In this document: piece after piece, positions 36,035 to 47,493 of the stretch | Position numbering within the stretch: position 1 is the stretch's first letter | Layout of the letters: each line of letters opens with the position of its first letter | Translations under genes and position numbers: made by a program | Source: Triatoma infestans | Taxonomy: Eukaryota; Arthropoda; Insecta; Hemiptera; Reduviidae | Direction: 5' to 3' | Assembly: GCA_011037195.1 (NCBI GenBank) | Contig: JAAEAF010003553.1 | Span: 62,001-126,000, forward strand | Length of the DNA stretch: 64,000 bases | The notes under the pieces: model-generated | Told to the model about the DNA's origin: nothing | Databases searched by the model: none | Seen by the model: the letters and a program-made list of their open reading frames with translations, nothing else

Positions 36035-36327
36035 CAGAGATATTTTCCGTGATAACCTGCTCCTTTTTGTGGCCATAGACCGGTTTCGGGCGTTCACCCA
36101 TCATTAGGATGCTTTTTTTGTCAAACAGTGTGATAACATAGATTTGCGCAGAGCAATTTTAGTTGAAACACGCATTACCAACTAAATCACCAAATATCAA
36201 CTAAATTTGCTCTGTGCAAATCAATGGTATCACACTGTTTGACAAAAAAGTATCCTGATGACGGGCGAACGCCCGAAACCGGTCGATGACCACAAAAAGA
36301 TGCAGGCTATCACGGAAAATATCTCTG
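36035..36327. repeat. foldback element (TATCACGGAAAATATCTC family)
   Basis: Arms about 36035-36160 and 36200-36327 are inverted repeats (CAGAGATATTTTCCGTGAT at one end, ATCACGGAAAATATCTCTG at the other). The right arm has CTGATGA at 36255-36261, a GGGC/GCCC hairpin and GAAAC at 36275-36279. The left arm has the inverse. No coding capacity. Confidence 0.85.
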
Positions 36328-36570
36328 ATGCTTTCCAGTTCTGCGGCACCAACCACAACATGAATATTAAACTCTTCTTTACATGAAAAGTCAACGGCAT
36401 AACTTTACCAATTTATTAAAAGCATTACCAAATATTTCTTCGTTTTCTATATCTGTTGCCAATCCAGAACATTCTTTTAGCAGATAAAGTTAATTAAATA
36501 TGATCTACTTTCAGCAATTTCTGTAGTAAGATTAAATGCATATGTCATTATGTTGAGAAAGGCATTGTTA

Positions 36571-37197
36571 AGTGGCTCCTAGACGATCAATATTCACGTC
36601 AATATATTGCACAAGAATTCATATTGTACAATAATATTGACCGTCTGTAGATCAGATTGAAATACTGCGCAATATATTGAGTTAAACAAAAAGCGTTTGA
36701 TTTTTATTGTGCAATCTAATAAATATTGCATCGTCTGTAGGCAGTATTGCGCAATCTGGTTCAGTCTTGACCTGACAGTGGTTGGAGTCAACATCGACTT
36801 ATCCATAAAAAAAGGCTACAAAGGGAAAAGATAAAGAAAGAAAATTCATTTTAGAATGCATCGAGGTGTATCGAAGTTTACCCGCTTTGTGGAATATCAA
36901 GAGTAAAGATTACAGCATAAATAGAATAAAAAAAATGAACAGTACGAACAGTTGCTTAGAGAATATAAAGAATACTATTCGGATGCTGATAAGTCACAAT
37001 TAGTTAAAGAATTTAATTCGTTGCCACTAACTTCAGAAAGGAATTAAACCGAATACACAACATGTTGACTAGAGTATTGTCAGCCATGAACTAATTTATT
37101 GTGCAATAATATTGCCCCGTGTGGGTTGGACAACAATATTATTGTGCAAAATATTGTGCAATATATTGACGTGAATATTGATCGTCTAGGGGCCTCT
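36571..37197 (+). mobile_element. PIF/Harbinger-type element with MADF-like ORF, TSD TTA
   Basis: TTA flanks (36568-36570 and 37198-37200). Inverted termini start AGTGGCTCCTAGACGATC (left) and AGAGGCCCCTAGACGATC (right, inverse), continuing over ATATTCACGTCAATATATTG. The interior encodes a broken MADF domain. Harbinger elements often carry such a Myb/SANT-like partner protein. No transposase remains. Confidence 0.82.
36830..37046 (+). pseudogene. MADF (Myb/SANT-like) domain protein of a transposon, broken
   Basis: Across two frames: KKFILECIEVYRSLPALWNI, then K-S-K-D-Y-S, then KKNEQYEQLLREYKEYYSDA and K-S-Q-L-V-K-E-F-N-S-L. This follows the MADF pattern (F-I-E-x-Y-R-x-x-P-x-L-W ... Y ... W/Y), a DNA-binding domain used by the accessory ORF of PIF/Harbinger transposons and by some host factors. 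The frame is broken by single-base indels. Confidence 0.72.
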
Positions 37198-37200
37198 TTA

Positions 37201-38079
37201 AAGATGGTGTTTTTTTTTTCTAATGTTTTAAGATAGGATCTTCAAACTCAAACGTAGCAAAATGAATCAGTCAACTACATATGTAACAGTCGCGTAATTT
37301 ATTAAGTATTATTCTGTGAACCAAAACATAAACTATAAATATAAAGATTTCTAAACAGATATCTGTTGCCGGGCCTTAAAGATTTATGTAATCGGTTCAA
37401 AGTTTTAATTTTTAACCATATTTTTGTTAAATAATTTTAACAAAAATATAGCAAGTTTAGAAAATACTCTTATAGCAAGTTCGATAATTATATTCGTATT
37501 TTAAGAAAATTATTAAGATAAAAATAATTTGACTGACAAAAATAATGTTTGTTTTCTAAAAGTTAGAATTTTGTCTTCTTTAATACAAGATGTTAAAAAA
37601 CAATGATTTTTTTAGGAAATTAATAATCATCAGGGCCACAAACTCATTACAAGGCCTTCCTTAGCCGTCAATTTGCAACCATTTCATAACCAGAAATATT
37701 TTATGTAATCACTGAAAGAATTTACTATTATTACTCACAGTAATTATTGGCAAAACATCTCAAAAGTCAGAATTTTTACAAGTGGGTTTACAAAGTGTGG
37801 TATCTTGACTCTCAGGTAAAATCGTAATTGCATATTGAATCGTAATTGTATATAGAGTGAAGCCTAAATTCTCAATGACCCAGGGAACATATTATAAACA
37901 ACTTTTCCCAGAATTTTTTCCGGAAAAAGGTTTCAAATAAAATTTAATACGTTTATAGTAATGTTTTCTAATTTTATAAATTTTACGAACTGTTATACGA
38001 GAAACTGAGAAATCCATTCTGAAAATGTATACTTCTGATATATTTATTTATTTATTTTCTTAATTTGGTATATTTTCTT
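37201..38079. other. unassigned region with a worn dispersed-repeat scrap
   Basis: 37850-38030 loosely follows the dispersed repeat (CAGAATTTTTTCCGGAAAAA). The rest is AT-rich and unassigned. Confidence 0.4.
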
Positions 38080-38870
38080 TTATTTATTTATTTATTTATT
38101 TACAAATCATAATATGGGCCAGCTCACCAAGAGCTTTACACACAGAGATTTGGGGCAAAAATATGTCATTTCATAAATCTTGGTAGAGTCGCGGTTTCAG
38201 TCTTCTAGATTGAGTAGATTCCCCTATGTTGTAGAGGGACGTTGAGGATAATGTGTGAAGTGTGAGGAAGAAGTTGTCTGTTAATTTAGTCATGTGTGTG
38301 TGAATATCTGTAATGCCTAGTTCTCTGTGTATTTGTGTGTTTCTGGTGAACCAAGGGGCTCTTAAAGCAATTCGGAGTACTTTGTTTTGAAATGTCTTAA
38401 GTCGTTTCGTCAGTGTGTTGCTGGCAGTTATCCAGACTGGGCAAGCGTATGTCAACAGAGGTCTGAGAAGCGTCTTATAAAGAAGTACTGTACAGGAGTG
38501 TTTGAGTGGTGTTTCTGTTTATAAGTATAACTGTTTCAGTCGGCTGTATGCTTGTTGTAGTTTGTTGTTAATGTGTAGTCTCCAGGTGAGTCTGGTGTCA
38601 AGGATTACACCAAGATAGCGCACTCCTTGGTCCTTCGGTTTCCAGGGTATTTCCTGGTTGTTTAGTTTTAGTCGCCGAAGGTCTTCATTTTGAAATCTCC
38701 GAAGAGAAAAAATTTTTGCTTCAGTTTTAGTGATGTTGAGACGTAGCTTCCATTTTTGGAACCATTTTTTAATGATGTCTATACTTGTTTGTAAGTCAGT
38801 GATGCTTTGGTCAATGTCGTCGTTGGTTGAGGCTATCATTGTGTCATCTGCGTGGTATATTTTCTATATT
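38080..38870 (-). mobile_element. Jockey-like LINE, 3' part
   Basis: Starts (minus sense) at Y-H-A-D-D-T-M-I-A-S, the RT catalytic box, then SITDLQTSIDIIKKWFQKWK, LRLNITKTEA, GVRYLGVILDTRLTWRLHI, then after a frameshift TYACPVWITA, LKTFQNKVLRIALRAPWFTR and RELGITDI. This is the thumb and C-terminal region of Jockey-clade ORF2. It ends in an (AAAT)n-type tail at about 38080-38100. 5'-truncated. Confidence 0.85.
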
Positions 38871-38871
38871 T

Positions 38872-39552
38872 GTTTTATTTTTCTCGGTATTATGTTGTTA
38901 ATAGAACCGGTAGTTTGTTATTGGCTTTTTGAAAAGTGCCTTTTTGAAAAGGATGAAGCCTGATGTCTCCGGCAACCAGAACTCCTAAAATTAAATTTTT
39001 TGCCCCCCCCCCCCCCAAAAAAAAAATAGGACTAGATTAAGTTTTAGTATGCAAACTAAAAAAAAAAAAAGAAAAGAAAAGACGTTGGAACTGTGTAGGA
39101 GAAAGTCGTAAAAAAGTGAAAAAGCTATTTGTAAAAATCGTATTTTCAATTGAGAGCTTTTGAAAGACAATTTCTAGGATCCGTTGGTAATAATTCTAAG
39201 CTAATAAGCTAAACGGAATATTAAATACGACCTTGCTGCAATTATTTTCTTTTTAAGATATTTTGTTTTCTATTTTTCTCTCATATTTATTCACAAATAC
39301 ACCACCTAACTTGTAGATATGTACACATATATACCAAACTTATCTAAAAAATTTGTAGATATGCCAACTTTTCGTTTGCCTAGAATTTGCTATAATGCTA
39401 GCACCTATAAACTAGATAGCTCAACTGTCAATAAAGACATTAAATAAATTTTGTTATTTATGGGATAAACTAATTTTTAAATGTAATAAATAAATACAAA
39501 TATTAATTTTATTTATATGGTGTAGATTTATGACTGTTTTGAATTATTTAGT
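38872..39552. other. unassigned region
   Basis: A C-run/A-run at 39003-39027 and AT-rich sequence; perhaps a remnant of the dispersed repeat. Confidence 0.4.
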
Positions 39553-40120
39553 TATATAAGATGGTTTGGTAATAAACCTTAGTTACAGCCACAGATTCTT
39601 TTTATTTTTCTAAAATGAAATAACATTTTTTTTCTATTATATCCCGACGTTTCGTCACTCTGCGTGTCATTTTCAAGGGAACAGAAAACCAAATAACTCA
39701 AATCAAAATTATAATAACTCTGTTTCTTAAACATGTATCAATTTCAAAATAAGATGAACATTACCTTACGAACCGATCATATAACATTAAGTCACAAAAA
39801 CAAACAAGACATTTAATTTTCAAATCAGTTAACCACCAGCTCACACTGGGATAAGGTGAAACTCAAAAATAACAGTAAGTTTAAAATCACTTTAAGCATA
39901 TAATGAATTTAAAAAAATGTTAACACGAATAATATCCCTAATTATAATAATCATTTTTTACAGGCCAAAATTAACAATAAAAAAAAAAGTTTATATTCAT
40001 AATATGCACAAATATATAACTTAATGGCAATATTGGCACCACGTGATCACAACTCATACTTTAAATCAGCACGAGTACTCAAAAACCACCAACTATAAGG
40101 CTAATCCTGTTAATCAATAT

Positions 40121-41561
40121 AATAATAATAATGTTTTATTTGAAACAAAAAGTAAATACATTTTTTCAAAATAAAAAAACATTCTACGGCATGGAAATTC
40201 CGTCTGCCGGAGGGTTAACGCAAAAAGTGAAATTACATTTCGAAAATTAAATTAATAATAAAAATTAAATAAAACAAAATATACACTACAGTAGCACACA
40301 GTACATAAATTACAACAAAAAATAGAAAAGTAAAATAAAAATTGACAGCTTGAAAAAATGAAAAAGAAATAGAAACAGAATAATAAATACAATAAAGAAT
40401 AATAGATAAATACTTGCTAATCTAAAGACTATAAAGGAAAATTATACATGCTTTTGAAAAAAGAAAAGAAAAATACATAAATAGATAGAATAGAAAATAA
40501 GGAAACTGAAAAATAACTTATTAAATGGCAAGAATGAAAAATTAAACAAAGAATTTGAATTATCTAATATATTTGTAAGAAATATACTCAAGCCTTGAAG
40601 GCAATAAGACTGTGATGGTCAAATCATACGACGGCGATAATGCCACGCATGTCGCGCAAAGTCGATTAAACGTTTGCAATCTTTCTCGGAAGAAGCATTA
40701 AGAAAGGGTATCATTGCAGTTGCAGGAAAGGGGCTAAGACCAAGATACCGCACCCGCAATTCACTAAGAGCAGTACATTCGCACAAGAAATGATACAAAT
40801 CCTCTCTCACAAACGGATCACAGAGTGGGCAGTTAGCATCGGGACTATCAAGCCACGGTATGAAATTTAACTGTAAAAGCTCACATCTGAGCTTAAACAA
40901 CCATTTCAAATCATTCAAATTAAAAGCTAAATGGCTCACAGCCTCAAAACAAAAAAGTTTAACATCATAATTAAGTTCTTTGTACAAGAGAAACCTATCA
41001 GAATCTTGAGCAAGCCGGACACATTGTTTAATATGCTGAACCTTAATTGTATTTAACAAAGTACTCAACTGATCTTGCCAGAGAGAAACCTGATCCAGAG
41101 TACTATCAAACCCACAGGAGTATCTTAGCGCCAGCTCACGCCAATGCCTGAACCAAAAAGCATTCTGATTAATTACCTCGATTGCGAGAATCCGAGGTAA
41201 ACGATGAGAGGGAAGATTTATAACCTTTAGACAATATCTGAAATGTAAATTTAAAGTAAACACTTTGAGAAGATCCAAAGAAGATTCCAAGTAAATCATG
41301 TAGTTAGGTGTGGAGGAAGGCAATGAAAACAACTTTTTCACGAAAAACCGCTGAAACATCTCTAACTGTTCATACCTTTGAAAACCCCAAACCTGGGCCC
41401 CATAGCAAACAATGGAACGTAATGCGGCATCAAACACTTGTTTCTTTGCATGAAGAGGTATCAATTGCTGAGCAATGAAATTCGACCAGTTCCTATTAAG
41501 AGCTAATTTAGCTACTGAAATTCTTTCTTTCAGATGGTATTCCAGGGAAAGGCGAGAAGAG
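40121..41561 (-). mobile_element. 5'-truncated LINE (same family as the 16.8/21.1-kb copy), nested in a foldback
   Basis: Minus-strand insertion of 1441 bp bounded by a 9-bp target-site duplication AATCAATAT (40112-40120 and 41562-41570). Its 3' end is an (ATT)n tail next to 40121, and its 5' end is cut inside ORF2. The frame is open from the left boundary to the stop at 40619. It sits between the arms of the foldback repeat 39553-42003. Confidence 0.88.
40619..41560 (-). pseudogene. LINE ORF2 C-terminal region (truncated, otherwise intact)
   Basis: About 313 codons open without a stop, with the first ATG at 41464. It covers the region behind the RT: CYGAQVWG (the segment after the RT domain), S-T-P-N-Y-M-I-Y-L-E, FRYCLKV, and near the end a Cys/His cluster (C-P-L-C ... 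REDLYHFLCEC) and A-R-H-A-W-H-Y. No RT catalytic box is present because of the 5' truncation. The undamaged frame and clear duplications suggest a fairly recent insertion. Confidence 0.85.
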
Positions 41562-41942
41562 AATCAATATGACAAAAACAATTAGTTTTTTTTTAAATAA
41601 CGGGACTAGTAACATATAGTAACTGAATCAATAAAAAATTCTCATCTGGACGTACCTTAACAAGTGGTTTCAAAATTATGAAAATATATGACAACTTACT
41701 ATAATAGAAGGTTGGTACATCTAATTTGTTGGACACTTTAATTATAGAATAATAAAAATATTTATATATGTACAATTAAAACTTATATATTGTTAAATTT
41801 CAGATTGTCAAAAATTCAAAACACAAAAAAAAAATTTTTTTCCCTTGAAAATGCCACGCAGAGTGTCGAAACGTCGGGCTATAATAGAAAAATATATAAT
41901 TTCATTTTAGAAAAATAAAAATAATCTGAGACTGTAACTAAT

Positions 41943-41967
41943 CCTAACCTAACCTAACCTAACCTAA
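41943..41967 (-). repeat. interstitial telomere-type repeat, (TTAGG)5
   Basis: Five perfect CCTAA units (TTAGG on the minus strand), the canonical insect telomere pentamer. They lie inside the right arm of the 39553-42003 foldback; the left arm has only CCTTAG at the matching place. Confidence 0.9.
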
Positions 41968-42127
41968 CATAAACTAATTGGTTCATTACCAAACCATCTT
42001 ATATAACAAATATTAATATTTCGCAATGATGTTGAATGTATATTGAATTTCAAATACAATTGATTATATTCTGTAGCTAATTTAGCTAATTAATTTGGAG
42101 CTTACAAAACCACCTCTTCCCTAGAGT

Positions 42128-42768
42128 CAAGGACCCTCAATGTCTTAAGGACTGTCAAGAGGCATTGGCGAGACTCTCCAGGCAGAATAAAGTACAGTCG
42201 GTATGGGTGCCTGGACAGGCAGCGATTGAGGGTAATGAGACATTACCCTCATACCAGAGCCTGTCCTAGTGATAACCAGAGGAGCGAGCAGTCCGTGCAG
42301 CTATTGCAGACTGGCTCCAAAGGAAACATGAAGCGCTCTGGGGTGTGAGCCCAGGTGCTATGCACCGTAAAAGGATTATGCCAAAACTGTGCAAAGGAAG
42401 GATCAAAATGACCCTTAGGAATGAGCCTGAGTAGGAACCAGATTTATCTGTTCACGGGGCTAATGACACCGGTCATAGTAGGTTCAGGAAGCATTTGTTG
42501 GAACCCAAGAGGACTGTTGCAGACTATGTCAGAAGGAGGAGGAGGAGGAGGAAACGGCCTCCACTGCTTTTTGATTACGCAATATAACCAAACTGCGATA
42601 TGAAACCTTTCATACATTGCGACCTAGAAGATAGAGTAACGTCAAAAGTCTAGTGGTGAAAGCACTTAAACTCACCTACTAGAAATTCAGGGATTGTACA
42701 ATAAGCCTATGATGGCTGCGCTGGCGGGGTATAGCCCACCCGAACCTGAGAAATCTAAATCTAAATCT
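42128..42768 (+). mobile_element. LINE 3' part: RNase H region, tail (AAATCT)n
   Basis: Plus-strand pieces: S-V-W-V-P-G-Q-A-A-I-E-G-N-E (RNase H motif around the catalytic His/Glu), RAVRAAIADWLQRKHEALWG, MTLRNE, then after a shift TGHSRFRKHLLEPKRTVADY. 3' UTR ends in about three AAATCT units (42749-42768). Such an RNase H plus GH-x-x-F-R-K-H-L layout is typical of I/R1/LOA-type LINEs. The zinc-finger after this point is decayed. Confidence 0.75.
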
Positions 42769-43351
42769 AGTTACTCGTAATTAAACCAGAACATTATCTG
42801 GGCTGGATAATAAATATTAAAAATGTTCGATTGTTTTCTGCTATCACAATTTATTGTAAATTGTCACTAATTGTAACTATCATTCCATTTGGAATTTTAT
42901 ATTTGCCTACTAGGACTCGAATTCTATTTGATCTTTTTACATTGATTTCTATTTTATTTACACCAGTTTGGATGTTTTGTAGTTTTTGTTATCCGTTTTG
43001 TATTTTTCCTGAATCTATTTTTCTATAATATGAATTCTATGTCAAAGATTTGTTTCGACTAACGACGACTAACGACTAACTCTTAGCTAACGATGCGATA
43101 TCTACAAGCTTGCAAATCAAAATGAAGATATATATTATATACAGTTTGTACGCTAAAAATATTTTCTTTATATTTAAGAGATATTAAAACGCTCAAAACT
43201 TAAATAACCGATGAATAATAATGCCTAAGAAAGGAAAAAATCAAATGCCATATATTAACAAATATTAAGTAAACGTTACATTTTTAGATAACATTTTCAA
43301 TAATGTGTGCGAGTAATTATAATAAAGATATATAATATTCTTCTGAACTCA

Positions 43352-43597
43352 CGCGTGTTTTAGTGGCTAGCGCTTTTGGCTTTGGTACGAGAATTCAAGG
43401 TTTGATTCCCGTGAGGGCAAAATCGGTGTTGACCTAGTATCGTGAAAAAAGTGGGAAACTACAGTTGGTGGTAGCGCCCTAGGTAGCGAAAGCCGTAACT
43501 AAAGGCGAGGGAACTGCGGTGTGCTTACCACACCTCCCCCATACAAATCGCCGTCTGGGAAGCCTTAGTCTTTCATAGACTGTTGTGCCATAGGTTT
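43352..43597 (+). mobile_element. second, distinct tRNA-derived SINE-like repeat
   Basis: An A-box-like TAGTGGCTAGCGC and a B-box-like GGTTTGATTCCC about 33 bp later, then about 180 bp of unrelated GC-richer body ending in TTTCATAGACTG. The head differs from the SINE family above. Only one copy is seen here. Confidence 0.5.
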
Positions 43598-43609
43598 TAT
43601 ATATACATA

Positions 43610-44510
43610 TAGGGTGTCCCAAGGTATATGGATAACGACTTTTTCTCGGAAACTAAGATAGCTAGAAAAAAACTAAAAAATACGTGTCCCCGTGTTTTTT
43701 TTTGTTAGAAAACCAAATTTAATTTGCAAATTTGTTTTGGTGCTTCGAGAAGCGAGATACAGGCACCAATTTAATTTTTTCAAATGGGGAGGTGTGGTTT
43801 TTATTTAAGAAATAGATTCCTCTATTTTTTTTGTAAGAAAAATTTACTTGAACGTTTTTTTTTTCTGTGAGCGATATTTCACAAGTTATGAATGAAAACA
43901 TGATTCTTATAAGAAATTTCAAAATGATATTATAACGGTTTTTTTGATTGAATGAGAAGAAAAGTACTATTTTATTATAAAATTTTACTCCTCATTAATT
44001 ACAGATCTTGCTCGAACTGGCCCCTACCATTAGAGGTCCATACACATGCTTTTTCCTGCCAATTGTACCTTACGACCAAAGAAATACATCTCTAATAGTG
44101 GAGGCCAGTTCGAGCAAGATCTGTAATTAATGAGGAGTAAAATTTATAATAAAATAGTACTTTTCTTCTTATTCAATCAAAAAACCGTTATAATATCATT
44201 TTGAAATTTCTTCTAAGAATCATGTTTTCATTCATAACTAATAAAATATCGCTCACAGAAAAAAAACCATTCAAGTAAATTTTTCTTACAAAAAATAGAG
44301 GAATCTATTTCTTAAATAAAAACCACACCTTCCCATTTGAAAAAAATGAAGTTGGTGCCTGTATCTCGCTTCTCGAAGCACCAAAACAAATTTGCAAATT
44401 AAATTTGGATTTCTAACAAAAAACTACGGGGACACGTATTTTTTAGTTTTTTTTCTAGCTATCTTAGTTTCCGAGAAAAAGTCGTTATCCATATACCTTG
44501 GGACACCCTG
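43610..44510. mobile_element. foldback MITE with mariner-type ends, TSD TA (901 bp)
   Basis: Arms 43610-44037 and 44087-44510, about 425 bp each, almost perfect inverted repeats around a spacer of about 50 bp. The outer end reads AGGGTGTCCCAAGG; TA flanks at 43608-43609 and 44511-44512. Starts like the mariner-type element at 50393 (CAGGGTG). No transposase. Confidence 0.88.
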
Positions 44511-44649
44511 TATATATAATATTCTATTGTTACGTATTGAAGAAACTCGTCTTTAATTAATTTTGTATTTTTAATTTTTATTTAGTTCCAGAATTATTCA
44601 ATGCTCAAACAATTTCACGCACGGGCCCTTTTCATGGTGAAGACTGGTT

Positions 44650-44680
<31 letters not shown>

Positions 44681-45245
44681 TTTAAGATGTGGAAGAATAT
44701 GAGAGATAACAGTGTTATTACTACATCTAAGATAAGCGTCAGATAAACAAAACTTTTATTAATTTCACTGCAACTTTCTTAGCGTATTGTTTTTTTCAGC
44801 ATTTATTGCTTAGGTTAAACCATATTTCTTGGTATTTTTTTTTTTTTTATGGAAATCTACTTAATCCTAAAATAAAAATATTTATGGATTTATTAAAATA
44901 TATAAAATATATCTTTTTCATATTATTTCTAGAAGATAATAAATTCAAGCTACATAAATATATATATAAATACATATTTCTTTTTCTTAAATCCATTTCA
45001 CTTCCACATGAATATGATTCTCAAGTAAGCCAATCTGTTTACGCTTCATGCACTCACTTTACTGACCCAACTTCATGAATACATTCATGATTTTCTTTAG
45101 TTTTTCAATTGTTTCTTTCTATTTTGTTATAACAGTTTGTGACATATAATAATTAATCAATCAGTTATATTTGTTTGAGATTTTTACAGAATTGTTTTTT
45201 TTATAAATTTTAATGTTATATTAGTAAAAAATATTTGCTTTTTAC
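44511..45245. other. unassigned AT-rich region
   Basis: Contains (AAT)n at 44651-44678. No gene seen. Confidence 0.5.
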
Positions 45246-46240
45246 TTACTCTTACTCCTAGTAAGAGGAAATATTGTAATCGTGTCAAATCTTTGATATC
45301 GAGTTTTCAGCGGAAATTTCCGTTTTGAGATCTCCTGAGTCCAAAAAAGTGATTTTTAACAACTGGTCTGTGTCTATGTATATATTTGAACAGCATAGCT
45401 CAAAAATGAAAAACCGTAGAAAGTTTGAAACTTGATATTCCGTTTAGAGATCACCATGGGATCTAACCGTACGTTATCAGTCAAATTTCCTCAACCGGAA
45501 GTACCACTTTACAAGTTTTTATTTTTTTTTGCAATTTTCTCAAAAATGGTTCCTACGATTTTCTTCAAACTTTTTATATCAACTACACATACAAAGAGCT
45601 ACAACTTTTATTTGTAAGATTTCTCCGGGAAAATTCATTTAAGGGCACTTTTAGGGGGAAGGGTTGGTTAGGTTTTCATTTAAAGTGCTATTTCCGTTAT
45701 TTTTTTTGTTTTTTTTTTTTGGACAATTCTGTCATCTAAATAATGTTAATTAGAATTAAATATGTTGTTAAGATTTCGAGTTTGAAAAAAAATTGGATTA
45801 CCAAAAGTACGTTTACTTTACCACTTTACTAAATAATTTTTTTCACTTTTTCGCGATTTTCTCAAAAATAGGTTCCGACAATTTTCTTGAAATTTCTTAT
45901 ATAAACTGTACGTACAATGTTTTAAAACTTTTATTTAAAACATTCATTTAAGGGCATTTTTAGGGAAGGGGGCGGGGGTTATGTTTTTCCTCTAAAGTGC
46001 TATCATAGTTTATTACACAATTCTATCATCCAAACAAACTTAATTACAAAATAAATTAATAGCCAAAATTCCGAGTTTCAAGAAAATTAGTAAACCGGAA
46101 GTGCGCTTTTATTGAACAGTTTTTTTCAGTATCCGACAAATTTCATTAAATTTTTTTTAAAACAAACTATAAAATTTGTTAATTATAATTTTGAGAAATG
46201 GAGTAAGAGAAAATTGTGTGACTGTTTCACACCAGATTTT
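45246..46240. repeat. TTTCTCTTAC-ended dispersed repeat, long copy (opposite orientation)
   Basis: Reverse orientation relative to 24841-25777. Starts TACTTACTCTTACTCCTAG, contains CTGGTCTGTGTC, CGTAGAAAGTTTGAAACTTG, CACCATGGGATC, AACCGGAAGTACC, and ends GAGTAAGAGAAAATTGTG. Open frames inside are short and shared with no family I know. Confidence 0.72.
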
Positions 46241-46631
46241 TTTTTACAATAATAATTTTAATTTTTTTTCCATTTTAAGATTTAATTTTTATTTGACAAT
46301 AGTCTTGTTGTATAATATGTACCGTATAAAAGTAAGTATAATATAAGCAGCAATCTGTTATAGATTTTTACGAAAACCTTTTGACGAGAATACAGAAAAG
46401 AAGAAACCTAGGAGTAAGAAGAATCAATAACTGCCTTAGAAAAGCCATAGAAAGCTTTTGAATGTAAGAAAATGATATTAAAAGAACCTACAATATCTTT
46501 TCCAAGATATTCGAAACCAACTGGGGAGAGAGAGCAGCCTCTGCCTTTTCTATTTATATCAGTCCTGGGACTCAGCTTTGTAAAAAGCAAAACTGGGAAT
46601 GAGGTATTTCCGGCCGGGTTACGAAAACTTA

Positions 46632-47493
46632 AGGGCGCCTTCCACTGCGAGCAAAGCGGGCTCCGTTCGGTTTCCGTTCAACTCGTAAAGGTTTATCTTC
46701 ATGTAAGTGCTTCCACTATGAAAAGAGTGAGCGGAGCGGACTAAACGAGTATAAAGAGTTACAAAATTGGTCGCAGAGTTATGCGGATTTGGGACGGACT
46801 CCGTTTGACTCGCAACGCCAAATCTCATAGAAGTGCTTCCTCCAATAGATGAGTCAGCCGAGCGGACTGAGCGAGGAAAAAGGAGCCATTGTGTCACGCT
46901 GTGCAATGCTAGTTTTGAACGGTGTCCGCTAGCCCTTCCATACCTCCCTCCCTACTTATGCGCGCCTTCCACTGCGAATATCTTTTTCAGCTCATTCTTG
47001 AACATATTCTGTGACTGCAGTATCGTAGTGTATTTGAATAAAAAGGAGCTTTTTATTGAAACAGTGCGACAATACCCTTGTTTATGGAATACCAGCCACA
47101 GAGATTATCATCTTGTAAATCGTAGAATATCCGTAGTAAATCGCCTTTGACTGGTCTCTCTCTAATGTGGTTGCTCATCCAAAATCTTGGTTTGTTACGC
47201 TTCTTTTTCTTATAACTATAGAGTAGCAAGCATTTACTTATCGTATTTATATAGTCATCATCACTGGAATCGTCTGGCATTATTACTAGAAACGAAAAAG
47301 AAAAGAAAACTTCAACCACGACTTGCTCGATCCAACTGGCTATGATGAACTAACTGGTGACCATTCAGTCAGCTGATAATGGAAGCATCAACCACTTCCA
47401 TCTCATTCTTTTTAGTGGAAGGTCAAAACTATTTTACTCCGTTTCGCTCAGCTATTTCATGCTCATTACCCTTTTGCAGTGGAAGGCATGCTT
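46632..47493. mobile_element. PIF/Harbinger transposon remnant, TSD TTA (862 bp)
   Basis: TTA at 46629-46631 and 47494-47496. Inverted termini AGGGCGCCTTCCACTGC and, inverse on the right, AAGCATGCCTTCCACTGC. An extra internal GCGCCTTCCACTGCGA occurs at 46962. A minus-strand frame carries a transposase N-terminus. Confidence 0.85.
47053..47319 (-). pseudogene. Harbinger transposase N-terminal fragment
   Basis: 88 codons; the segment Y-K-K-K-K-R-N-K-P-R-F-W-M, then HIRERPVKGDLLRIFYDLQ matches the N-terminal block of PIF/Harbinger (DDE Tnp4) transposases (R-R-F-W-V-x-x-x-x-R-x-x-x-G-E-x-x-x-L-x-x-x-L). A stop follows and the catalytic domain is absent. Confidence 0.7.

Larger units (their letters stand above)
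39553..42003. repeat. foldback repeat arms around the nested LINE
   Basis: Left arm 39553-39690 (AAGATGGTTTGGTAATAAAC ... CCCGACGTTTCGTCACTCTG) is the inverse of right arm 41840-42003 (CAGAGTGTCGAAACGTCGGG ... TTACCAAACCATCTT). Between them are about 420 bp, the LINE 40121-41561 and about 280 bp. Each arm carries a worn copy of the GAAAC-hairpin motif. Confidence 0.82.

Noticed and set aside
41943..41967. True chromosome end
   Set aside because: Only five units, with non-telomeric sequence on both sides and inside a transposon arm.
46619..46906. Minus-strand frame of 95 codons in the 46632 element
   Set aside because: It runs across the terminal inverted repeat of a Harbinger element and resembles no protein.
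46833..47150. Plus-strand frame of 105 codons
   Set aside because: Antisense to the Harbinger transposase fragment and the adjacent terminal sequence.
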